From Bacteroidales bacterium M5 (GTDB lineage: Bacteria; Bacteroidota; Bacteroidia; Bacteroidales; Muribaculaceae), in the NCBI GenBank assembly GCA_001689535.1, contig LUJP01000098.1, positions 1 through 8,737 on the forward strand: a DNA stretch of 8,737 bases, written 5' to 3'. Shown piece by piece: positions 1 through 6,133 of the stretch (positions are counted from its first letter, which is position 1; every line of letters starts with the position of its first letter). The translations under genes were made by a program, and so were the position numbers. The notes under the pieces are model-generated. The model saw only the letters and a list, made by a program, of their open reading frames with translations, was not told the origin of the DNA and searched no databases.

Positions 1-26
1 CCGCCTAAAACTTGTTAGACAGCCTC
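1..26. mobile_element. Possible terminal inverted repeat of an insertion sequence (clipped by the window edge)
   Basis: Read on the minus strand, this stretch begins GAGGCTGTCT and continues AACAAGTTTTAGGCGG. Ends of the GGCTGTCT/GGCTGTTC type followed by an A/T-rich stretch are common among bacterial insertion sequences. It lies just beyond the point where the neighbouring phosphatase gene loses its catalytic half, which fits a mobile element extending leftward out of the window. No transposase is visible, the partner repeat is outside the window, and no target duplication can be checked. It could be ordinary intergenic DNA, so this is a weak inference. Confidence 0.25.
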
Positions 27-58
27 TTTTTATATCCTGCAGTGTAAAGAAAAATCCG

Positions 59-513
59 CTAAAAGTAGGGCTGTTCCATGGAACAGCCGCTGGTGGGTAG
101 AAGGTCTTTCGTGCCGTTCTCAGGAAGTGTAAACGAACTTACGGGCGTGAGCGCAGAGTCGCCAAATTCCTTATGATACGCTCCGTATTCCGTGATTTCG
201 CGCGAAAACGTGCGGTAGTAATACTTCCGGCCCGGAGTGAGGCTGTCAATTCTCACTTTGTGCATCGTGCCCCAGTCCGACTGTCCGTCGAGCAGCGTGC
301 GGGCGCCGTGCCGTAACGCACCACACCAACGGCAGGCACCGAAGTCTGCCACATTACCGTGATTCCGCCTCCCACAGGATTCTGAAGATACGGCTCACAT
401 GCCACTATACTCTCGGCCCCTTGGACACCGGGGGCCTCCGCTGCAGCCTCCTGCATCACGGCACACGATATAGCCATGACTCCGGCCAATAATCTGATTC
501 TGAAAAGTTCCAT
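59..513 (-). pseudogene. Broken secreted metallophosphoesterase (purple acid phosphatase-like): N-terminal domain only, frameshifted
   Basis: The start at 513 gives a signal peptide (about residues 1-25; C17 in MAISC could instead be a lipobox). Next comes the opening of a purple-acid-phosphatase-type fibronectin-like N-terminal domain: PYLQNP, GGGITVMWQT, VGVVRYGTA. That frame closes at 253. The domain continues in another minus-strand frame (WGTMHKVRIDSLTPG, KYYYRTFSREITEYG, the SSFTLPE end strand) to a stop at 59. Joining the two needs a frame change near 295-315, equal to one lost base. Intact relatives continue for roughly 250 or more residues into a calcineurin-like metal-binding phosphoesterase domain with GDxH- and GNH-type motifs; none of it is present. 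Two lesions argue for real decay, although the frameshift alone could be a sequencing error. The gene has its own promoter downstream of the SusCD pair. Intact homologues would be periplasmic or surface phosphatases, so the locus may once have handled a phosphorylated substrate (inference). Confidence 0.75.
69..88. repeat. Perfect 20-bp palindrome, possible terminator hairpin
   Basis: GGCTGTTCCA is followed immediately by its exact reverse complement. As RNA it can fold into an 8-bp stem with a CATG loop. On the minus strand it lies inside the last codons of the broken phosphatase and is followed by CTACTTTTAGCGGATTTTTC, a poor but T-rich tail, so it may end that transcript. It could equally be a binding site for a dimeric protein or a junction left by a rearrangement, because the phosphatase similarity ends just upstream of it. 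Confidence 0.5.
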
Positions 514-535
514 TGCATTCTGGTTTGGTTCTCCA

Positions 536-566
536 CAAAATTAATCTTTCTCAGCGAGAATCCAAA
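536..566 (-). promoter_or_regulatory. Bacteroides-type sigma-ABfr promoter for the phosphatase gene
   Basis: On the minus strand TTTG (563-566) is followed after exactly 19 bases by TAATTTTG (536-543). This is a full match to the Bacteroidetes consensus of a -33 TTTG and a -7 TAnnTTTG. Transcription would begin near 525-530, leaving a leader of only about 15 bases before the ATG at 513. The promoter lies after the hairpin at 619-656, so the phosphatase gene appears to have been a transcription unit separate from SusCD. Confidence 0.65.
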
Positions 567-618
567 GAGCGAGGGCTGGGGCGCGAGGGACTCTACGGAC
601 AGTAGGGTCAAACGACAC

Positions 619-656
619 GGAAGGCCGCGCCTCATGGGATTTCGGCGCAGCCTTCC
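619..656 (-). terminator. Strong hairpin after the SusD gene; terminator or mRNA-stabilising 3' structure
   Basis: GGAAGGC at 619-625 pairs with GCCTTCC at 650-656, and GCGCC at 627-631 pairs with GGCGC at 644-648. The one odd position (626/649) is C-A on the plus strand but a U-G wobble in minus-strand RNA. The minus transcript can therefore form an uninterrupted 13-bp stem with a 12-base loop, which supports a role in leftward RNA. It lies 28 bases past the SusD stop codon. The bases after it (GTGTCGTTTGACCC) are not a clean U-run, so it may protect the 3' end instead of terminating transcription on its own. Confidence 0.6.
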
Positions 657-684
657 GGCCAATTATTACTGATAGTGAGGAGGG

Positions 685-2268
685 TTAGTTCTTAAGAGCC
701 CACCAGAGGTCGGTTGCGGTGTTGTCCGGGCCGCCGAGATAGCCCTGTGCGGCTTTCACGTTGGCCTCGTTGGTGTTGAATTCCGACTGCGGGAAAGGCA
801 GACGGCGAACGCCGCGTGCGTCAGTCACACCGTCGGTGCTGCGGTTGTCGACAACCGGGAAGAATTTGGGATAGCCCGTGCGACGGAAGTCAGCCCATGT
901 CTCCCAGCCGTTGGGATAGTTACCGAGCCACTTCTGGACGATGATACGCTCGAGGTTCTCGTCGAACGATGCGCCTTCGTCGTATTTGGGAGCAATCGTT
1001 GAGGGAGCGGCGATGTTACGGCTCTGGAATGCGGGGTCGGAGTCCACATAGTCGGCCGGGCCGTCGGTTCCTTCAAGATAGTTGCCGATGATGGCGCTGC
1101 GCTCTTCCATCGAAACCTTCACGCCTTCTTCATAGAGCTCTTTTGCCGTACCGCCCATATTCCATCCGCGGAGAGCGCCCTCGGCGCGGCAGAACCATGA
1201 TTCGCTGCCTGAGATGCAGAGCAGAGGCGATGTCTGGGTAACTACGGGCTCCGAGTAAAGGGTCATGTCCACCAGATTGTTGCTGGAATTGAAGATACCG
1301 CTGCGGAGGCCGTTGTAAGAGCCGTCGGCAAGAGGTTTGGCATACTTGGAGAGGCGCGGGTCGTTGTAACCGTTCATATAAGCGATGATGTCGGCGCTCA
1401 CGCGGCTTTCACCCCAGAGAATGTTGGTCTTGTGCCAGGAGTTGCCGCCAGGGAGGAATGTGCTCCATGCGGCGTTGCTTCCGCTGTCGATGAGGCCGTC
1501 GGGACTTGCCACGGCTTCCTCGGCTTTCTGTTTGGCCAGAGCGGGTTCAACGTTGACCAGACGCATGGCCAGGCGCAGTTTGAGGGAGTTGGCCAGGCGG
1601 AGCCACTTCTGGAGGTCGCCCTGATAGATAAAGTCGGCAGTGCCGAAGAGGCTCTTGGCCGTGGCGGCCGCGCCTTCCTTGGAGAGTTCCTCCTTGAGTC
1701 CGGAGATGGCGTTGTCGAGTTCGGCGAACATGGCGGTGAAAAGTTCGGGCATGTCATCGTAAGCCACGGCGAAATCCGAACCGGTTCCTATCTTCGAGAA
1801 AGGCAGAGGACCGTAGCAATCGCTCACGCGTAGAGTGCCGAATATACGGATTAGGTTTGCCCAGTGGTAAGTGATACCCTCGCTGCCGGTGATGTTGCGG
1901 ATCATGAAGTAGGGGGTGTACATCTTGGGCATGTTGGTGTCGAAGCAGTTGCCGGTCCAGCCGATAGGAGGATTATATGTGGCGTAGTACTGGGCTGAGC
2001 CCCAGGCGTTCTTGGCAGAGGTCATTCGGCCGTACTCGTAGCCTATCATCTGGTCTATCATCTGATAGTCGTTCTCCTGGCCGAGAACCATCACGGGAAT
2101 CATGGTGTTGATCAGCGACGCTGTCGAGGCATAGTCCTCCTTCATCTGGTCGGGGGTAGGAGCCTTCGGGTCGGTATTGAAATCCTCGAACTTGTCGGTA
2201 CATGCCGAGAACATGAGGCTTGCGCCGGCCACGAGGAGCAGTGTATTGGCTAAAATTGTCTTTTTCAT
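685..2268 (-). CDS. SusD/RagB-family nutrient-binding outer-membrane lipoprotein (SusD_2 type)
   Basis: This 527-residue protein is the surface lipoprotein that caps the neighbouring SusC-type transporter and helps capture substrate outside the cell. It begins with a lipoprotein signal ending FSAC (lipidated Cys 23), followed by TDKFEDFNTDPKAPT. The FNTDP motif after the lipobox is a hallmark of the SusD-like_2 subgroup. The middle is helix-rich, as expected of the TPR-like SusD fold (AKQKAEEAVASPDGLI, LYEEGVKVSMEERSAI). The C-terminal part carries the usual family signature WADFRRTGYPKFFPV and RRLPFPQSEFNTN (488-500). The length is normal and no frameshift is seen. The start is the first in-frame ATG that gives a lipobox, 12 bases after the SusC stop, so the two genes are surely co-transcribed. 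No Shine-Dalgarno sequence is present, as is normal in Bacteroidetes. The substrate cannot be read from the sequence; this subgroup is not limited to starch, and no glycoside hydrolase lies nearby. Confidence 0.93.
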   Translation of the reverse strand: MKKTILANTLLLVAGASLMFSACTDKFEDFNTDPKAPTPDQMKEDYASTASLINTMIPVMVLGQENDYQMIDQMIGYEYGRMTSAKNAWGSAQYYATYNPPIGWTGNCFDTNMPKMYTPYFMIRNITGSEGITYHWANLIRIFGTLRVSDCYGPLPFSKIGTGSDFAVAYDDMPELFTAMFAELDNAISGLKEELSKEGAAATAKSLFGTADFIYQGDLQKWLRLANSLKLRLAMRLVNVEPALAKQKAEEAVASPDGLIDSGSNAAWSTFLPGGNSWHKTNILWGESRVSADIIAYMNGYNDPRLSKYAKPLADGSYNGLRSGIFNSSNNLVDMTLYSEPVVTQTSPLLCISGSESWFCRAEGALRGWNMGGTAKELYEEGVKVSMEERSAIIGNYLEGTDGPADYVDSDPAFQSRNIAAPSTIAPKYDEGASFDENLERIIVQKWLGNYPNGWETWADFRRTGYPKFFPVVDNRSTDGVTDARGVRRLPFPQSEFNTNEANVKAAQGYLGGPDNTATDLWWALKN

Positions 2269-2280
2269 AATTAGGGAGGA

Positions 2281-5200
2281 TTAGAATGTAACTTTTACAT
2301 TGAAACCATAGCTGCGGATGCTGGGCTGCTGGAAATAGTCAACACCCTGATAGAAGTTGTTGGTGGTTGCCGCGGTGCTCTCGGGATCGAAAGGAGCCTT
2401 GCAGTGGATCATCCAGAGGTTCTTGCCGGTGAAGCTTACAGTGACCTTGGCTACATCCTTGAAGATGCGGGGAGGAATGTTGTAGGTAAGAGTGAGGTCG
2501 GCCAGACGCACGTTGGTAGCGTTGTAGAGATAATATTTGCCGGAAGCGTCGGATATTGTCTCATAGTAGTTCTGGGCGTCGACCTTTCCGAGGCCGGGGA
2601 TTTCAACGCCGCCGTTATCGCGGGCGTTGGCTGATTCTTCCGACACACCGTAGCGGTCGATGATAGCCTGGGTCTGGGCCACAACCTTGCCGCCGAAGCG
2701 TCCGGTGACTGCCCATGAAAGAGTGAGGTCTTTCCAGCCTATTGATGCGTTCCATCCCATGTGGAATTTGGGAAGGAGGCTGCCCACCTTGTAGTAATCA
2801 ACGGTCTCGAGGGTGAGCTGACCCTTGTCGTTGAGCACAACGTTGCCGTTGGCATCTTCAGTGAGTCGGCGGTTGTAGTAGATATCGCCCATGGTGCCGC
2901 CTTCGTAGAGACGTACTGCCGGACCTCCGTTCATACCCAGACAGCCGGTGGCAACGAAATATTCCATTTCGATAGGCTTGCCTGTTTCGGGATCGATGGC
3001 GCCGTTGGCGAGTTCAATGACCTTGTTCTGGTTCCAGGAGTAGGTGATGCCGGTGTTGAAGCGCCAGTCGCCCCAGGTGTTCTGATAGTTGAGGGCGGCC
3101 TCGATACCGCGGTTGCGGATGTTACCGGTCTGGATGAGGTTGGTCTTGTAGCCTGACGAACCGGACGCGGGGATTTCGAATGTCTGATGGAAGGTGTTGG
3201 CGTTGTAGTATGTGAACTCAAGGCCGATGGTGTTGTTGAGGAACTTCGAGCTCAGACCGATTTCATACGATTTGGTGTTCTCGGGTTTGAGGTTGGGGTT
3301 ATAGTGCTTCGACGGCCACTCATACTGGTTGGTCTGGTCGTTGTACACATACTGCATGCGGGTGAGGTAGCGTGAGGGCGATGAAGCCACTTCGGCCCAC
3401 GAACCGCGTATCTTCAGGTAGTTGACGAACTGGGGAAGCTGATCGCGGAAAGTCTCGCTGATGAGCCACGATGCGCCTACCGAAGGATAGAAGTAGCTGC
3501 TCTTGTCGGTGAAGGCAAGCATGGAGGTCCAGTCGTTACGGCCGGTTACGGTCAGATAATACTGGCTGCGCCATCCGAGCTCGACGCTGGCGAAGATCGA
3601 CTGCACCTGGTCGTGCCATTCGGCATCGCCCTTCTTGTAGTTGACGGGGCTGATATTGCCAAACGAGAAGAAGTTGGGGATGGTGTAGAGAGAGCCTTCG
3701 AAGTGGTCTGATTCCTCGAGCATGTCGTTGATCGAGGCACCGAGTTGTGCGTTGACATTGAGGCGTCCGTCGAAGAAATTCTTGTTCATAGAGGCCATGA
3801 TGTCGGCGTAGGTCGAGCGGTCCATTGTGCGGGTCTTGCCATACATACCTTTGTTGTTGCCGGCAAGAGTCTCGATGGTGGTTGCGTGGTATTTCTCTTC
3901 ATAGACTATATTGGAGTTGTCCACACGCACGCGGCCTATTACATAGAGCCAGGGGAGGATATCGTATTTGAGCGATGCGTTGAACATGTAGCGCTGCTTG
4001 CGGGCCTCACGTGTCATGCGTTTCTGGGTCCAGTAGGGGTTCTGCATGGTGAAGTGGTTGGGATAGGGCCAGTACTGCACGGGGAGCTGACGGTTATCGT
4101 CCCAGCGCTCGAAATTCTTCACCTGACCGAAGTCCTCGCTACGGGGGAAGAGCCACAGAGCGGGAATCGGGTTGAAGTATTCACCGGAACCTACCATATT
4201 TTTGTTGTTCTGGATGATATACTGTGCGCCCAGGTCGAGGGTCATCTTGTCGTTAAGAAACTTGGTGGTGTTGCGTATGCTGAAGTTGTAGCGGTTATAG
4301 TCGCTTTCGGGCATGATGCCGGGAGCGTTGGTAACGGCTGCTGAGGCAAACGTCTGGTTCTTTTCATTACCCACATTGAAAGTGAGAGAGTTGATTTCGG
4401 TCACGCCGGTGCGGAAGAAATCCATAGGATCATAATCGGTGGCAGTTCCTTTGTCGCCCCACGATGCAAACTCACCGGGCTTGTTGCCGTAACGGTTCTG
4501 GAATTTGGGAGTCTGCCATGCGCGGCTGAACGAAGTTGAGTTGCTGTAGGTGAGATGAGCGCGTCCCTCCACACCCTTCTTGGTGGTGATAAGGATCACA
4601 CCGCTTGCGGCGTCCGAGCCGTAAAGAGCGGCAGCCGAAGGACCTGAGAGCACCGACATCGACTCGATATCGTCAGGGTTGATATCGGCCACGGAGCTTG
4701 AGCCGGGCTGTTTGGCCATCGTACCGCCCGATTCCGTGCCGGTGTTCACGTCAAACATCGGTATACCGTCGATAACGTAAAGTGCATTGTCATTGCCCGA
4801 GATCGACTTGGTACCGCGCATGATCACACGGGCTGCCGAACCGGCGCCTGCCGAACCGGAGCTGATGTTCACGCCGGCCACCTTGCCTGCGAGCGAATTG
4901 ATGAAGTTGGCGTCCTTATTGGCAGTGAACGCCTCGCCGGACACGGTCTGCACATTGTAGGAAAGAGCTTTCTGCTCGCGCTTGATACCGAGAGCGGTCA
5001 CAACAACCTCGTCGAGAGTGTTGGCTTCTTCCTGCAGAGTCACAGCCATGGTGGGACCGGTCACGGTCTCCTCGGCAGTGGCATAGCCAATATAAGAGAA
5101 GCGTATCACCTGGCCCTCCTCGGCCTTGATAGTGAATTCGCCGTCAAGATTTGTGGTGGTACCCTGAGTGGTACCCTTCACGATTACAGACACGCCCAGA

Positions 5201-5316
5201 AGAGGTTCTCCTGTAGCATCTGCTACTGTGCCCTTGACAGTAATAGGAGCCGCGAGAGCGCATACCATCGGGAAGAGCAAAAGCAGTAAAAACAAACTTG
5301 TCAGTCTTGCCTTCAT
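2281..5316 (-). CDS. SusC/RagA-family TonB-linked outer-membrane transporter
   Basis: This 1011-residue protein is a 22-strand-type outer-membrane channel that imports a ligand captured by its SusD partner, using energy from TonB. In order: signal peptide (about 1-22, LFLLLLLFPMVCALA); a carboxypeptidase-regulatory-like beta-sandwich (about 26-95, VKGTVADATGEPLLGVSVIVKG, FSYIGY); the TonB-box region LDEVVVTALGIKR (101-113); a plug domain (about 120-247) with LAGKVAGVNI, RVIMRG, NALYVIDGIP, DDIESMSVLSGPSAAALYG and GVILITTKKG; then the barrel, ending YGFNVKVTF with the expected terminal aromatic. There is no secretin/STN signalling domain between the signal peptide and the beta-sandwich, so direct control through a trans-envelope anti-sigma factor is not expected. 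It is the first gene of a leftward operon with the SusD gene. No matching TAnnTTTG promoter is evident in the 322 bases upstream. The length is typical and the gene appears intact. Confidence 0.95.
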   Translation of the reverse strand: MKARLTSLFLLLLLFPMVCALAAPITVKGTVADATGEPLLGVSVIVKGTTQGTTTNLDGEFTIKAEEGQVIRFSYIGYATAEETVTGPTMAVTLQEEANTLDEVVVTALGIKREQKALSYNVQTVSGEAFTANKDANFINSLAGKVAGVNISSGSAGAGSAARVIMRGTKSISGNDNALYVIDGIPMFDVNTGTESGGTMAKQPGSSSVADINPDDIESMSVLSGPSAAALYGSDAASGVILITTKKGVEGRAHLTYSNSTSFSRAWQTPKFQNRYGNKPGEFASWGDKGTATDYDPMDFFRTGVTEINSLTFNVGNEKNQTFASAAVTNAPGIMPESDYNRYNFSIRNTTKFLNDKMTLDLGAQYIIQNNKNMVGSGEYFNPIPALWLFPRSEDFGQVKNFERWDDNRQLPVQYWPYPNHFTMQNPYWTQKRMTREARKQRYMFNASLKYDILPWLYVIGRVRVDNSNIVYEEKYHATTIETLAGNNKGMYGKTRTMDRSTYADIMASMNKNFFDGRLNVNAQLGASINDMLEESDHFEGSLYTIPNFFSFGNISPVNYKKGDAEWHDQVQSIFASVELGWRSQYYLTVTGRNDWTSMLAFTDKSSYFYPSVGASWLISETFRDQLPQFVNYLKIRGSWAEVASSPSRYLTRMQYVYNDQTNQYEWPSKHYNPNLKPENTKSYEIGLSSKFLNNTIGLEFTYYNANTFHQTFEIPASGSSGYKTNLIQTGNIRNRGIEAALNYQNTWGDWRFNTGITYSWNQNKVIELANGAIDPETGKPIEMEYFVATGCLGMNGGPAVRLYEGGTMGDIYYNRRLTEDANGNVVLNDKGQLTLETVDYYKVGSLLPKFHMGWNASIGWKDLTLSWAVTGRFGGKVVAQTQAIIDRYGVSEESANARDNGGVEIPGLGKVDAQNYYETISDASGKYYLYNATNVRLADLTLTYNIPPRIFKDVAKVTVSFTGKNLWMIHCKAPFDPESTAATTNNFYQGVDYFQQPSIRSYGFNVKVTF

Positions 5317-5638
5317 AATTAGTGAGTTGAGGTTAGATTAGGGATTATGTAATAATTGTAAGAGTTTTAGATATTCTTTCGGGGGCGGCTGGATGGGTTT
5401 TCATGGCGGTTTATACGGCCGTCCGTCATAGAGTGAGCAAAATGGACCATGGTAGATTCACAAGCGGAAGTCACTTAGGTTTTTTCCATTGATTATTAGG
5501 TGTTAATTTATGTTTGAAGCCGGGATGGAGCACGGAGGCACCACCGACTATTGCTTTATTAACACCGGTAAAGATTATTTTGTTTACTTAATTCAAAAAA
5601 AAATTTCATTTCGTTAAAAAATCTTGTATCCGGCGTAA
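5317..5638. other. Gene-free upstream region of the SusC gene
   Basis: No credible coding region lies here on either strand. Next to the SusC start the minus strand is A/T-rich (ACTAATT just before ATG) without a Shine-Dalgarno sequence. I could not find an exact leftward TAnnTTTG promoter, so the operon may use a weak activator-dependent promoter or an alternative sigma factor. On the plus strand TATGTTTG (5509-5516) matches a -7 box, but the nearest TTG upstream is only 17 bases away. Near the right end are a run of nine A (5595-5603) and one of six A (5616-5621), just before the peptidase remnant. The region may contain the junction where the uptake locus joined the older chromosome. Confidence 0.5.
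5499..5566. repeat. Spaced inverted repeat, possible operator half-sites
   Basis: GGTGTTAA (5499-5506) is matched by its exact reverse complement TTAACACC (5559-5566), with 52 bases between. It lies about 180-250 bases upstream of the SusC start, where a regulator of the operon could bind. Eight-base arms can occur by chance in a few hundred bases, so functional meaning is uncertain. Confidence 0.3.
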
Positions 5639-5794
5639 GGCTCCCGTTGTTCGAAGCACGACGTGGCTCCCGACAGCACCGAGTTTGTTGGCATCGGAAT
5701 CAAGCCCGATATCGAAATCAAGGAGACCCACGACAGCTTTTTTGGCAAATCCGGGTTGCCTATTGTAAAGGTCGCCCTGCGTCTGCTCCAGTAG
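5639..5794 (+). pseudogene. 3' remnant of an S41-family (C-terminal-processing) peptidase gene
   Basis: After a stop codon at 5636-5638, the plus strand reads 51 codons and ends at TAG (5792-5794). The peptide contains CSKHDVAPD, then STEFVGIGIKPDIEI, KETHDSFFGKS and VKVALRLLQ. This closely resembles the extreme C-terminus of Bacteroidetes S41 peptidases, where a (C/T)-K-x-D-x-x-PDG-x-EFVGIGIxPDIEV segment precedes a short helix ending in VLEKAL-type residues. Codon choice is GC-rich at third positions like the neighbouring genes, unlike the A-rich DNA just before it. No start codon, signal peptide, PDZ domain or catalytic Ser/Lys region remains, so no active enzyme is possible. Minus-strand reading frames over the same bases look random. 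The call rests on family recall, not on an alignment. It marks a former peptidase gene that was mostly deleted or replaced from its 5' side. Confidence 0.7.
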
Positions 5795-5861
5795 GCTGAG
5801 ACAAAACGACACACAAACGCCCATAAAAATTGACGGTTATGCGAAACTTTTTTACGTGGAG

Positions 5862-5892
5862 TTGTTAGAAATTAAGAGAATTACTATTTTTG
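5862..5892 (+). promoter_or_regulatory. Bacteroides-type promoter for the pseudouridine synthase / asnS unit
   Basis: TTG (5862-5864, in GTTG) is followed after 20 bases by TATTTTTG (5885-5892), which fits the Bacteroidetes TAnnTTTG -7 box and the 19-21 base spacing. The predicted start of transcription is near 5897-5900. A short inverted repeat, TTACT (5881-5885) and AGTAA (5894-5898), straddles the -7 box. It could be an operator, but its 5-base arms are weak evidence. Confidence 0.6.
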
Positions 5893-6133
5893 CAGTAAGA
5901 ATACATCTCAGGGAAATATCCTCAGACTACGATTTGCCAAACAACATTTTCTTTTAATTACTAACTACTCCTACCGACAACAAAACTATATCAAATATAC
6001 CCTTTCAACTTCCGAATAAATACCGGATTTCTTATTCCTACGAGTGAAGCCGCGAGGCATTTCACATCCTATCAAATCAATTACATCCACCATCCACAAC
6101 CGTCTACAAAAACTTAAAAACAGTTCTCTTATT
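5893..6133 (+). other. Long A/T-rich 5' leader of the pseudouridine synthase gene
   Basis: If the promoter at 5862-5892 is used, the mRNA carries roughly 235 untranslated bases before the ATG at 6134. The stretch is rich in A, C and T and poor in G (ACTAACTACTCCTACCGACA, ACAAAAACTTAAAAACAG). I see no strong hairpin or known riboswitch pattern. An in-frame GTG at 6044 would add 30 residues (MKPRGISHPIKS...), but their composition does not resemble a conserved domain, and the ATG in an A/T-rich context is preferred. A G-poor, unstructured leader could favour ribosome loading without a Shine-Dalgarno sequence. Confidence 0.45.

Noticed and set aside
456..662. 68-codon minus-strand reading frame between the SusD gene and the phosphatase remnant
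   Set aside because: It runs through the hairpin and the consensus promoter, has no recognisable family, and overlaps the phosphatase start in another frame.
3745..4344. 199-codon plus-strand reading frame antisense to the SusC gene
   Set aside because: The SusC frame over these bases encodes a continuous TonB-dependent barrel. The opposite frame has no recognisable features.
5489..5516. Plus-strand TTG and TATGTTTG promoter-like boxes in front of the peptidase remnant
   Set aside because: The -7 box matches, but the spacing is only 17 bases and nothing intact lies downstream until the better promoter at 5862-5892. It is probably chance in A/T-rich DNA.
5606..5824. Two minus-strand reading frames (66 and 72 codons) over the peptidase remnant
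   Set aside because: Neither looks like a protein family, whereas the plus strand over the same bases gives a recognisable S41 peptidase C-terminus.
6044..6133. GTG start that would extend the pseudouridine synthase by 30 residues
   Set aside because: The extension is encoded by A/T-rich leader-like DNA with no domain character. The ATG at 6134 has a typical Bacteroidetes A/T-rich start context and begins the charged N-terminus.
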